From Isosphaeraceae bacterium (GTDB lineage Bacteria > Planctomycetota > Planctomycetia > Isosphaerales > Isosphaeraceae): a stretch of DNA of 64,000 nt. The notes under the pieces are model-generated. The model saw only the letters and a program-made list of their open reading frames with translations, ran no database searches and was not told where the DNA came from. Made by a program: the position numbers and the translations under genes. This document shows positions 34,464-43,378 of this stretch, piece after piece. How positions within the stretch are numbered: position 1 is the stretch's first letter; every line of letters begins with the position of its first letter. The stretch covers positions 1 to 64,000 of the forward strand of contig JAJPJC010000040.1 in the NCBI GenBank assembly GCA_021324445.1, given 5' to 3'.

Positions 34464-35288
34464 TCAAGACAGGTTCAGCAGCCGGAGGATGTTCCCCGAG
34501 AGCACCTTGGCCTCATGCTCCTTGGGCAGCTTGAGCAGGCGGATCTTGAACAGCTCGACCCGCGAGTCGACCAGCGGGCCGTCGCTGCCGAAGAGGATCT
34601 TCTCCGGCGGCAGCTCGCGCGCGGCCATCTCCAGGAACTCGAAGAAGACGACCGACGACGTCTCGAGGTAGACGTTCGGATACCGCTTGGCCACGTCGAT
34701 CGCGGCGAGGTGCTCGGCGTAATTCGCCGACGCGAAGCTGCCCAGGTGCGCCATGATGAACGAGACCTCGGGGTAGAGTGAGGCGATCTGGTGGTAGTCG
34801 GACACCTTGGGCGGATGGAACAGGATGGGGATCTTCAGCTCGGCCACCGTGTCGAGCATCTCTCGGGTCGGGATCTTGTGCAGCTTCAGGCCCTTGAGCC
34901 CCATCTCGCGGACTTCCTTGGTGAGCAGGCGGCGGATCTTGCCGGCCTCGGTCTCGGGGTCGTGCTTGGCGAAGCCGATGAACCGGTCGGGGTACTTGGC
35001 CACCAGGCCGGCGATCTCCTGGTTCGCCTTCTCGTAAGTCGGATTGTGGATCGGGAAGATGACGGTCTTGTCGATCCCCGCCTCCTCGGCGCGGCGGAGC
35101 GTGACCTGGGGATCGGCGTAGCTGGACCAGGGGGCGGTCATCGTCTCGCCCTTGCCCGCGTGGCAGTGACAATCGATGATCAGGCCCGGGGACTTCGATT
35201 GCTGGGCCAGTTCGGCCGCCAGGGACTCGGCCACCGGCAGGGCACCCCCGAATACCAACCCGCTCCGAAGGAGATCGCGGCGACGCAT
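34464..35288 (-). CDS. Tat-exported amidohydrolase
   Basis: A 274-aa protein. The N-terminus MRRRDLLRSGLVFGGALPVAES is a twin-arginine signal. The TIM-barrel amidohydrolase (COG2159-like) has the metal motif IIDCHCHAGKG, a later KLHKIP, His in ILFHPP and FIMAHLGSF, and the catalytic Asp in ILFGSDGP. These enzymes hydrolyse or decarboxylate small carbocyclic or amide substrates; which is unknown. It is divergent from the M28 peptidase gene. Confidence 0.88.
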   Translation of the reverse strand: MRRRDLLRSGLVFGGALPVAESLAAELAQQSKSPGLIIDCHCHAGKGETMTAPWSSYADPQVTLRRAEEAGIDKTVIFPIHNPTYEKANQEIAGLVAKYPDRFIGFAKHDPETEAGKIRRLLTKEVREMGLKGLKLHKIPTREMLDTVAELKIPILFHPPKVSDYHQIASLYPEVSFIMAHLGSFASANYAEHLAAIDVAKRYPNVYLETSSVVFFEFLEMAARELPPEKILFGSDGPLVDSRVELFKIRLLKLPKEHEAKVLSGNILRLLNLS

Positions 35289-35507
35289 GGTGATGATCCT
35301 CGGCGATGGATGGAGAGCATGGTGGGACGATCATGAGGAACCAGCACATCGTAGGCGTTCGGGATCTCGAGCGAAAGCCTCTCCCGTCCGGTCGGATTGT
35401 GGGTTGCATCGGGCGGGCGAATGGTCTGAAATGGGGAGTCCGATCGGACAGGTGACGCGGTCGCCCGGCTCGATCGGTGCGTCTCCGAACACGAATTGGG
35501 TGAGCTG

Positions 35508-37103
35508 ATGACGTCCTGGCGAACGCTCGTTCTGGTGGCGGCCGTCTTGGTCACTCTGTCCCCGCGCATTCGGGCCGGGGGCGCGCCGGATGGGAGCCGT
35601 TGGTGGTCGCACGTCCGGGTCCTGGCCGATGACCGGTTCGAAGGGCGCGATACCGGCAGCGCGGGCCATCGCAAGGCGGCCGAGTACGTGGCGAAGGAGT
35701 TCGCGCGCGCCGGCCTCGAACCCGCCGGAACCGAGGGGTATCTCCAGCCGGTGCCCTTGCGGTCCCTGGAGCTCGACGCGAACCATTCGAGCTTGACTCT
35801 GATCCGGAATGGGTCGATCGAGCCACTGACTCTGCGCCGGGACGCAATCATCACGTTGCGGGTCGATCCGCCGCCATCGCTGGAGGCCGAGCTCGTGTTC
35901 GCCGGCTATGGGCTGTCGATCCCCGAGGCCGGTCACGACGACTTCAACGGCCTGAACGTCCACGGCAAGCTGGTGGTCCACCTGGCCGGAGCCCCTCCTT
36001 CGATCCCCGGTCCCCTGGCCGCGCACCGGCAATCGCTCGCCGAGCGCGCGGCCGTGTTGAAGCGGCTGGGCGCCATCGGCACCGTCGCCATCCCCAACCC
36101 GAAGACCATGGACATGCCCTGGGAGCGCCTGGAAGTGTCGCTGTCCCTGCCGTCGATGCGGCTGGCCGACCCGGCGCTGGACGAGAGCCGTGGGCTGAAG
36201 CTGGCCGTCGCCGTCAACCCGGCCCATGCGGAGAAGGTGTTCGCCGGCTCGGGCCACACGTTCGGAGAGGTGCTCGAGCGGGCCAGGTCCGGCAAGCCGC
36301 TGCCGCACTTCGCCATCCCGGCCCGGCTCAAGGCAACGACCGCCGTGACGCGAACCGACGTGCGCTCGCAGAACGTGGTGGCCGTGCTGCCAGGATCGGA
36401 TCCGCAGCTCAAGGGCGAGTACGTCGTCTTCTCGGCGCACCTCGATCACCTGGGCATCGGCAAGCCGATTCAGGGCGATTCGATCTACAACGGCGCGATG
36501 GACAATGCCTCCGGCGTCGCCACGCTGCTCGACGTCGCGGCCCTGTTGAAGGAAAGCCGGGCGAAGCTGCGCCGATCGGTGCTATTTGTTGCCGTGACGG
36601 CGGAGGAGAAAGGTCTGCTCGGGTCCCGGTTCTTCGCCCAATCGCCCACGGTAGACCCCAAAGCCATCGTGGCCGACATCAATATCGACATGATCCTGCC
36701 GCTTTACCCGCTCAAGAAGTTGACGATGTTTGGCAGCAATGAGTCCGACCTCGGCCATGATGCCGGGGCGGTCGCTGAGGCGATGGGCGTCGTGCCGCGG
36801 CCCGATCCGATCCCGGAGCGGAACGTGTTCATCCGGAGCGATCAGTACAGCTTCATCCGGCGCGGCATCCCGTCATTGATGGTGATGGTCGGCTTCGACA
36901 AGGGTACGCCCGAGGAGCAGATCGTGATGCGATGGCTTCGGGAGCGCTACCACGCGCCTTCAGACGATCTGGATCAGCCGGTGGACAAGCCGGCCGCCGG
37001 CGCGTTCGACGCGCTGGTGGCCAAGCTGCTGGAGCGCGTCGCCAACCGCGACCAGCGCCCGCGCTGGAACGACTCCTCGTTCTTCAGGCGATTCTCGGAA
37101 TGA
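35508..37103 (+). CDS. Exported M28-family metallopeptidase
   Basis: A 531-aa protein from ATG 35508. A signal peptide (TLVLVAAVLVTLSPRIRAG) precedes a lid/PA-like insert (about 110-270, with FAGYGLSIPEAGHDDFNG) and the M28 zinc domain: His/Asp in VFSAHLDHLG, Asp in YNGAMDNASGVA, Glu pair in VTAEEKGLLGS, Asp in DINIDM and His in RYHAPSDD. All metal ligands are present. It acts in the periplasm as an aminopeptidase-like enzyme. Confidence 0.92.
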   Translation: MTSWRTLVLVAAVLVTLSPRIRAGGAPDGSRWWSHVRVLADDRFEGRDTGSAGHRKAAEYVAKEFARAGLEPAGTEGYLQPVPLRSLELDANHSSLTLIRNGSIEPLTLRRDAIITLRVDPPPSLEAELVFAGYGLSIPEAGHDDFNGLNVHGKLVVHLAGAPPSIPGPLAAHRQSLAERAAVLKRLGAIGTVAIPNPKTMDMPWERLEVSLSLPSMRLADPALDESRGLKLAVAVNPAHAEKVFAGSGHTFGEVLERARSGKPLPHFAIPARLKATTAVTRTDVRSQNVVAVLPGSDPQLKGEYVVFSAHLDHLGIGKPIQGDSIYNGAMDNASGVATLLDVAALLKESRAKLRRSVLFVAVTAEEKGLLGSRFFAQSPTVDPKAIVADINIDMILPLYPLKKLTMFGSNESDLGHDAGAVAEAMGVVPRPDPIPERNVFIRSDQYSFIRRGIPSLMVMVGFDKGTPEEQIVMRWLRERYHAPSDDLDQPVDKPAAGAFDALVAKLLERVANRDQRPRWNDSSFFRRFSE

Positions 37104-37498
37104 CGGCATTCCCGAATCATGAGTTCGCTCAAGAATGACCCGCGCTCGTTCAGCCGGAAGTGGCTTGCCAAGAGAGCTCGATTTCGTTTGCAAGTCGGGC
37201 GTCATGACCTATCTGTTTAGAGAGTAGGTCCTTTCGGTGGGCCTCGCCGCTGGTTGGCTCGACTGGCCCCCGGGAGCTCTGAAGTTCCAAGAAGACCACC
37301 GGCGGTCATTCCTCATGCCTGGGCCGGGAACCTCTGGGCCGCATGTGTCCGTGTCCCCGGTACCAGTCCCAACTGCGGGGCGGGGCAGTGGTGAGAGCGG
37401 ATTCGGGAGCTCGGGTTCCGAGTCCCGGCTCTCCCGTCGCTTCGTCGTCGGGCTGGGCTCGATCGAGGTCCTTCTCGGATTCGTGTTGGGGATGATCC
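37104..37498. other. Intergenic region without a recognisable gene
   Basis: A 395-base gap between the M28 peptidase and the kinase. An ORF starting at GTG 37237 overlaps the kinase start but has a low-complexity Gly/Ser/Pro sequence, so it is not called. The kinase promoter must lie here. Confidence 0.4.
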
Positions 37499-38548
37499 AT
37501 GACCTTGTTTGATTCGGCGAATGGGCTCGGCCGCGACCTGAGGCTGGCCGCCGCGACGGCGGTCAGCACCTCTGCCGGCGCGCCGGGTCTCACGCTGGCG
37601 CCGGATGATGAGGTTGACGAGTGGCTCGACCGGCTCTCGAGTGGTGAAATGGACGCCGGCGATGAGAGTGCCCTCTCATCATTGCGAGCCGACTCGGAGC
37701 TCCCGGTGGGATCGAGCGCCGAGGCGCGGCTCGGACGTTATCAGATCATGGGAGTCCTCGGGGAGGGTCGATATGCCCAGGTCTTCAAGGGGTATGACCC
37801 GATCCTGGAGCGGGCCGTTGCGCTGAAGGTGCCGCGCCCGAGCGTCGTCCCCAAGGACCGGGTCGGGGCGCGCTTCCTCGGCGAGGCGCGGGCCCTGGCC
37901 CGGCTCCGGCACCCGGGGATCGTTCCGGTCTTCGAGCTGGGTCACGACGGCGGCCGATGCTTCATCGCCATGGCGCTGATCGAGGGCCACAGCCTGGCCG
38001 AGCTGCGCGATCGCGACCACCGCTCGATCGATTTCCGACGCGCCGCGCAGATCGTCGCCGAGGTCGCCCTGGCGCTGGATCACGCCCACGGACAGGGGGT
38101 CCTCCACCGCGACGTCAAGCCCGCCAACATCTTGTTCGATCGGTCTGGGCATGTTTATCTGACGGACTTCGGCCTCGCCCACCGGCCCGGATCGGGAGAG
38201 CCGGCGGCGCGTCCCGGGGCCGTGGTCGGGACACCGGCCTATGCCGCTCCGGAACAAGCCTCGGGAGACCATGCCCAGGTCGTGCCGGCCAGCGATCAGT
38301 ACAGCCTGGGCGCGGTCCTCTACGAGCTGCTCTGCGGCCGGACCCCGTTTTGCGGACCACCGCTGTATGTGCTCTACCAGGCGATGAGCCAGGACCCGCC
38401 CTCGCCCCGAGCGATCCGGCCGGCGGTACCGGCTCCCCTGGCCGCCATCTGCCTCAAGACCCTGGCGCGCGCTCCTGAGCGGCGCTACGGGTCGTGCGCC
38501 GAGCTGGCCGAGGGCCTCAGGCGCTGGGCCCGGTCCGGGAGCGATTGA
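37499..38548 (+). CDS. Ser/Thr protein kinase
   Basis: A 349-aa cytoplasmic Hanks-type kinase without a transmembrane segment. The catalytic domain starts near residue 80: glycine loop LGEGRYAQVFKGYD, Lys in VALKVPRP, HRD in VLHRDVKPANILFD, DFG in LTDFGLAHR, APE-like YAAPEQ. The N-terminal 75 residues contain DEVDEWLDRLSSGEMDAGDESALSSL and could bind a substrate. The end overlaps the convergent membrane-protein gene by 32 bases. Confidence 0.93.
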   Translation: MTLFDSANGLGRDLRLAAATAVSTSAGAPGLTLAPDDEVDEWLDRLSSGEMDAGDESALSSLRADSELPVGSSAEARLGRYQIMGVLGEGRYAQVFKGYDPILERAVALKVPRPSVVPKDRVGARFLGEARALARLRHPGIVPVFELGHDGGRCFIAMALIEGHSLAELRDRDHRSIDFRRAAQIVAEVALALDHAHGQGVLHRDVKPANILFDRSGHVYLTDFGLAHRPGSGEPAARPGAVVGTPAYAAPEQASGDHAQVVPASDQYSLGAVLYELLCGRTPFCGPPLYVLYQAMSQDPPSPRAIRPAVPAPLAAICLKTLARAPERRYGSCAELAEGLRRWARSGSD

Positions 38549-39353
38549 CGCTTCCTGACTTCCGCCCGCACTCGCTCGACGAGACTCCCCATTCCAAAGC
38601 GGGGTCGTTCGCAGCTCGCTGGGACCGGTCAACCATCCACACGGCCCCACCCGAGAGGACTGCCCCAACCACCGCCCCGGCCGTCGCACCCATGGCCGAT
38701 CCCAGTTCCTCGGTCATATACCACGCGTATTGCAAGCGATTTGCTCCCTGAAGGCGGGCCCGCACCACGAAGTCGGTCACGCGGCGAAAGGCGTCGATAT
38801 GCACCGAACCGATGACACAGGCCAGCAGCAACCCCAGCACCAAGCCGCCGGCGAATCGAGGCCGGCGGCCGGCCAAGAGCAGTAAGAAGCCGGCGATGCC
38901 CCCGATCATGATGCCCAGGATCGCCCCGGTCGGGACCGTTAAGTGGGCGATCTCCCGCGCGGAATCCAGGAGTTGCCGACGAAATGAGAGGAAGTCCCGA
39001 AGGCTCATCGACAGGAGAAACTGGCCCTGCGTGGGGACCATCCAGAACAGCACGTAGGCCCCACTGATCGGGGTGACGATCAGGATGAGGATCGGGAGGG
39101 CGGCCTCGATGGCCCAGCGTTTCTTGCCCCCGAGGATGAGGGCCAGGACGGCCGATGTGGCGGCAGCGATGGCAAACGCACCGGTGAAATCCAGGATCTC
39201 AAAAGTCCTGTACTGACGCCGCCCCGTTCCGATGTAAGCCGTTGCGAAGAACCCAAGGGCGATCAGCCAGATCGACACCATGGCCAGCGACCTCGCGAGG
39301 AATCGCAGGCGTCGAGCCATTCCCGAGAAGAGGTTGAGGCATCGCGCCGCCAT
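38517..39353 (-). CDS. Multi-pass membrane protein of unknown function
   Basis: A 278-aa protein with about six transmembrane helices: ARSLAMVSIWLIALGFFATAY, GAFAIAAATSAVLALILG, WAIEAALPILILIVTPISGAY, GAILGIMIGGIAGFLLLLAG, FAGGLVLGLLLACVIGS and MGATAGAVVGAVLSGGAVWMV. No transporter signature is recognised. It overlaps the kinase gene tail-to-tail by 32 bases. The start at ATG 39353 is the first of several. Confidence 0.75.
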   Translation of the reverse strand: MAARCLNLFSGMARRLRFLARSLAMVSIWLIALGFFATAYIGTGRRQYRTFEILDFTGAFAIAAATSAVLALILGGKKRWAIEAALPILILIVTPISGAYVLFWMVPTQGQFLLSMSLRDFLSFRRQLLDSAREIAHLTVPTGAILGIMIGGIAGFLLLLAGRRPRFAGGLVLGLLLACVIGSVHIDAFRRVTDFVVRARLQGANRLQYAWYMTEELGSAMGATAGAVVGAVLSGGAVWMVDRSQRAANDPALEWGVSSSECGRKSGSVNRSRTGPSA

Positions 39354-39450
39354 CGTCTGTCCTCAGGCTGATGCCAGGAATAACCGCCGAAACTGTCCTC
39401 TATTCTGCTCCTTCATCGCATCCGGTAGGCGGCTGGTGTCGGTCATGCTG

Positions 39451-39711
39451 TCACTTCTCCTCGGACGCCACAATGATGACCCGGGAATGTTCCAGGAGCT
39501 TGACCGCGGTGTCGAGGGGACGGACCAAGCCGTTCTCCACGATACCCGCCACTGCCACAGGGCGCCGCCGGTATCGGCCGAGGTGGGCTTCCATCGATGA
39601 GGGGGCCGCGTCGGTCGGTAGTTCGGGGGGTGCCAACGGGGGCTCCGCCGCGATCTGCTCGTCTCGCAATCGACGCTCAGGGCTGCGTAGGTCAACACCA
39701 GGAGTCGTCAT
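39451..39711 (-). CDS. Antitoxin-like protein (AF2212/DUF104 type)
   Basis: An 86-aa protein. The C-terminal half, VAVAGIVENGLVRPLDTAVKLLEHSRVIIVASEE, fits the small beta-barrel AF2212-like antitoxins (xGxVENGxVxPLD). The N-terminal half is Pro/Glu-rich. It follows a broken toxin gene in the same orientation after 12 bases, so it is the antitoxin of an inactivated pair. Confidence 0.7.
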   Translation of the reverse strand: MTTPGVDLRSPERRLRDEQIAAEPPLAPPELPTDAAPSSMEAHLGRYRRRPVAVAGIVENGLVRPLDTAVKLLEHSRVIIVASEEK

Positions 39712-39723
39712 CGGGCGTCCCTC

Positions 39724-39980
39724 TCAGTATGCAGTGATCACGAAGATGGGCACTTCGCCCAACTCGCCGAAGATGTCGGGGATCTCATCGTCCTCTTGAT
39801 CGTACCGCCAGATCACCCAGATCCGGCGGCCCGACGGTGTTGCAGCGAACATCCGGAAGGAACCGTCCTGCGCTCCTGGAGGGTGAAGACCTGGTCGAAT
39901 GCCGCCTCGACCTCCTCCGCAGAGAGGCCGCGGGCATCGATCTTCTGCAGGTTCCCCTCGATCCACTTGAATTGCCTCAT
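39724..39980 (-). pseudogene. Frameshifted small toxin-like gene paired with the AF2212-type antitoxin
   Basis: Translation begins at ATG 39980 with MRQFKWIEGNLQKIDARG and LSAEEVEAAFDQVFTLQER, then must shift frame near 39868-39874 to continue as DGSFRMFAATPSGRRIWVIWRYDQEDDEIPD and end at TGA 39724. One base is missing: adding a base in GAGCG|CAGGAC restores QER-x-DGSF. The joined protein (about 86 aa) looks like a small BrnT-like/RelE-like toxin. A real mutation or a sequencing error would both explain this. Confidence 0.75.
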
Positions 39981-40074
39981 GCACAGGCTCCCTCGCCGCT
40001 CAATCGTAGGATAGCCCCTATACGATGGCGCGAGCAAGGGGACAAGCGAACCGGGGCCACCGGACGACGCCCCT

Positions 40075-43000
40075 CTATTTGAGCGACGCGAGATACTCCA
40101 GCAGGTCGGCGGCTTGCTGGGCGGTGAGGCTCCGGAACAGCAGGTCAGGCATGAGCGATGGCTTCTGGGGCGTGAGGCTCTCGACGTCCGAGACCGCGGT
40201 CCGGATCTCCTTGTTCTGGGCGTCGCGCAAGACGATCGTGTTCTCGTTCCGCTCGACGAGCAGGCCGGAGGAGACCAGTCCGGAGCGGGTCTCGAGGCGG
40301 TACACGGTGTACTTCGGGTCCACCGAGCGCGACGGCTCGAGGATCTGCTGGAGCAGCTCGGCCCGGGGATACTTGGCGCCGATCTTGCCCAGGTCCGGAC
40401 CGAGCGCCACGCCGACTCCCTCGAGGCGGTGACAGCTCTTGCAGTTGACCACCGACTCGGCGGCGAAGATCGCCCGGCCCCGACCGACATCCCCCTTGAG
40501 GTCGAGGATGACCCGGGGATCGATGACGTCTCCCAGCCGTCGGATTCGATCCGACTCGGGCACGAACCGCTCGAACAGGTCGCGCACCTCGGTGGAGGGA
40601 TGATCTTGCGTCGCGGCGATGATCGCGCGGCGGACGGCCGCGGGGAACGCCCCATGGTCGAGTGCTCGCGCCAGGACGATCGCCCGGCTCGTCGTGGCGG
40701 TCAGATGCCGGATCGCGTCGCTGCGCGACTCGCGGGCGGGAGCCGCATCCTTTCGCAGCGCCTGGATGAGGGCGGCGATCCGTTCCCGCTCGGACCGCGA
40801 CGCGGCCGTCACCTGGGGGTTCGGCATCCGCTTGATCCACTCCTCGAAGAAGTCGAGCGCCGCCTGGTCCACCACCCGGGAGCCCACCCGAGGCATGCGC
40901 GCTCCGCCGAGCGTGGCCATCCGGTAATACAGCACCGAGTGCTCCGGCTCGCCGGGTGCGATGATCTGGGCGTCCTGGATCCCGAAGGTCCCCTGCACGG
41001 GCCGGCCGCCCACCGCCTTGGTGCTCTCGAGCGTATTCCCGTAGGCCAGCTCGATGAACGAGTTGCCGCCGCCGTCGGAGACGTGGCAGATCGAACAGTT
41101 GACGTGGAGATACGTGCGGGCCCGGTCATTCAGGTCGGCATGCCGGTCGTACGGGTTGATGAACCTCGGCAACGAGGAAAGCGAGTCGCCCAGCGGTGTC
41201 TTGAACAGGCCGATGTGGTCCAGGGCGCGGATCTGGTTATCCACGACGCCGCCATAGTCGTGGTCCTTGTTCATCTGCGAGGCATTGAGACCCAGGACGA
41301 ACCCGGCGGCGCGCGAGTGGCAGAACATGCACTCGTTGCGGCCGGGCACGCGCCAGGTCGTCCGCCGGATGCCCCCGGGCGCGGCAGTGTCCTTGATGGA
41401 GAAGACCGTATCGGCGCCGTGGGCCTCGACGAGCGTAGCGTCGGTCCGTGCGTCGTTCCAGAGGTAGGTGTAGCCCATCCAGTGGTCGTCCTGCTTGACG
41501 AGGATCCGGGTCTCGACCGGCACCCGCGATTTCGGGTTGCCCGCTTCCCGGTCCAGGGAGAGTGTCTGGACGGCGACCATGCCGTCGGGGTAGGCCCAGG
41601 AGCGGGCATCCGAGATCTGGGTGCCGCCGGGTAGCGCGAAATAACGCTCCGGGTGCGCTCCGTCGGACCAGTACGGGGCATTCACCGAATAGGGGATGAC
41701 GCCGGGCGCGACGCGACGCTCCGGAACCGAGGCGAACAGCCCGGTCGCGCTCAACGTCCGCGGAAACGAGCTGACGGCGGCGTCCGGCGGCGTGCGCTCC
41801 AGGGCGTGGATGAAGCCGGTCGTGTTGTCGACCGCCAGGATATCGCCGGCCCGGCTGACGGCGAAGCTGGCGATGAAGACCGCGGTGTCGGCCAGTTCCT
41901 TGTGCCAGGTAACCTTCTGCCCGTCGTACCTCAGGCCCCAGACCTTGCCGTACTGGTAGTCGCCGTAGACATAGGCCCCGCGCAGCTCGGGGAACTTCGC
42001 CCCGTGATACACATAACCGCCGGTGATCGATCGGCATTCGGTGTGGTGATGCTCGACGACGGGAGGGAGGATCGCGCCGGGCCCAATCTTCTTGTGCGGG
42101 TGGAACGGGTGGCTCCCCTCCTGGACGCTCCAGCCGTAGTTGCCGCCCTTCTGGATTACCCGGATCATCTCCCAGAGGTCCTGGCCGACATCGCCGACCC
42201 AGAGCCGGCCCGTTTCGGGGTCGAAGCTCATCCGCCAGGGGTTGCGGAGCCCGAAGGCCCAGATCTCCGGCCGCGCCCCGGGATGATGGACGAACGGATT
42301 GTCCTTTGGGATCGAGTAGCTCCGGCCGGGTTCCGGATGATCGACGTCGATTCGCATGATCACCGCCAGGAGATCATCGACCCCCTGGCCGGTGTTCTTG
42401 ACGTCGGAACCACCGCTGCCGTCGCCCGTGGCGATATAGAGGCAGCCATCGGGCCCGATGATCGCCTCGCCGCCGTTGTGCCCGCCCGCGGGCCACTCGA
42501 TGATGACCTTCTCGGAGCCGGGTTTGATCCGACGCGGGTGCTTCCGCGTGGTCTCATAGCGCGAGACCCGGCTCAGCGGGGGGCCCTTCGTGCCCTCGGG
42601 GGGCGTCGGGCTGAAGACGAAGACCTGGCCGTTCTCCCTGTAAAGGGGGTGAAAGGAGAGCGCATAGAGCTGCCGCTTGATGTCCAGGAAGAGCTCGGGC
42701 TTGTCGGCGTCGGGATCATCGATGGGGAAGCTGTAGATCTTCCCGTTATTCTCGCCCACCAAGAGCCGGTTGGTGTCCGGTTCCTGGGCGATCCAGACCG
42801 GCCCCTGGAACTTGAGGCGGGGAAAGACCCGCTTGAGCCGGTAGGGAGGGGGCGGTTCGGGCGAGCCGGTGATCCGCGAAGTCCAGGGCACACGCTCCGT
42901 CAGCCCGAACCGCTTGGCCGGAGGTCTCTGTCTCTCGGTGGGATCCTCGCCGTGGGCGGCCCGCCCGGCCACGATCCACGCCGTGAGGATCAACCCAGAA

Positions 43001-43092
43001 TAGACGAGGAACAGGGCGCAACGTCGCATGAAGAGGCTCACCGGGTCGGATGCAGGAGTGACTCTGGCCGTGGTCGCGTTGGACGGGGACAT
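40075..43092 (-). CDS. PQQ-type sugar dehydrogenase fused to c-type cytochrome domains
   Basis: About 1005 aa from ATG 43092 (GGAG eight bases upstream; 43143 and 43029 are alternatives). The signal peptide is RRCALFLVYSGLILTAWIVAG. Residues about 60-420 are a soluble glucose/sorbosone dehydrogenase-type propeller (GGHNGGEAIIGPDGCLYIATGDGSGG, WAFGLRNPWRMSFDPETGRLWVGDVGQ). The remainder is a planctomycete-type cytochrome region with three haem-binding CxxCH motifs: CMFCH, CSICH and CKSCH, the last in a Planctomycete-type cytochrome domain near the C-terminus. It oxidises sugars in the periplasm and passes electrons to haem. Confidence 0.88.
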   Translation of the reverse strand: MSPSNATTARVTPASDPVSLFMRRCALFLVYSGLILTAWIVAGRAAHGEDPTERQRPPAKRFGLTERVPWTSRITGSPEPPPPYRLKRVFPRLKFQGPVWIAQEPDTNRLLVGENNGKIYSFPIDDPDADKPELFLDIKRQLYALSFHPLYRENGQVFVFSPTPPEGTKGPPLSRVSRYETTRKHPRRIKPGSEKVIIEWPAGGHNGGEAIIGPDGCLYIATGDGSGGSDVKNTGQGVDDLLAVIMRIDVDHPEPGRSYSIPKDNPFVHHPGARPEIWAFGLRNPWRMSFDPETGRLWVGDVGQDLWEMIRVIQKGGNYGWSVQEGSHPFHPHKKIGPGAILPPVVEHHHTECRSITGGYVYHGAKFPELRGAYVYGDYQYGKVWGLRYDGQKVTWHKELADTAVFIASFAVSRAGDILAVDNTTGFIHALERTPPDAAVSSFPRTLSATGLFASVPERRVAPGVIPYSVNAPYWSDGAHPERYFALPGGTQISDARSWAYPDGMVAVQTLSLDREAGNPKSRVPVETRILVKQDDHWMGYTYLWNDARTDATLVEAHGADTVFSIKDTAAPGGIRRTTWRVPGRNECMFCHSRAAGFVLGLNASQMNKDHDYGGVVDNQIRALDHIGLFKTPLGDSLSSLPRFINPYDRHADLNDRARTYLHVNCSICHVSDGGGNSFIELAYGNTLESTKAVGGRPVQGTFGIQDAQIIAPGEPEHSVLYYRMATLGGARMPRVGSRVVDQAALDFFEEWIKRMPNPQVTAASRSERERIAALIQALRKDAAPARESRSDAIRHLTATTSRAIVLARALDHGAFPAAVRRAIIAATQDHPSTEVRDLFERFVPESDRIRRLGDVIDPRVILDLKGDVGRGRAIFAAESVVNCKSCHRLEGVGVALGPDLGKIGAKYPRAELLQQILEPSRSVDPKYTVYRLETRSGLVSSGLLVERNENTIVLRDAQNKEIRTAVSDVESLTPQKPSLMPDLLFRSLTAQQAADLLEYLASLK

Positions 43093-43378
43093 CGCCTTGG
43101 CTCCGTGCTCCAGGGCGGTGCTCGCTTTGGTCGTCGTGGCCATCGCCAGCGTTTCTCCCGAACTGCGGGATTTCGACGGTTCCTGAGGATACCGCACTCC
43201 GCCGGGGACGTCGACACGAAGGGTCACCAGCGACTCGCTCCGGTGGGAGTGACGCCCGGCACCCGCTACCCAGGATTTTGCTTGCACCGGCACGGCGACG
43301 GGGCGATATTCATCCCGGGACGGGGACGATCGGTCCCCACGGGATGGAGAGACTACCGGGAGCGAAAGGACGAAGCTC

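Noticed and set aside
37237-37512. 91-aa ORF overlapping the kinase start
   Set aside because: Low-complexity Gly/Ser/Pro composition, GTG start without a binding site, no known domain.
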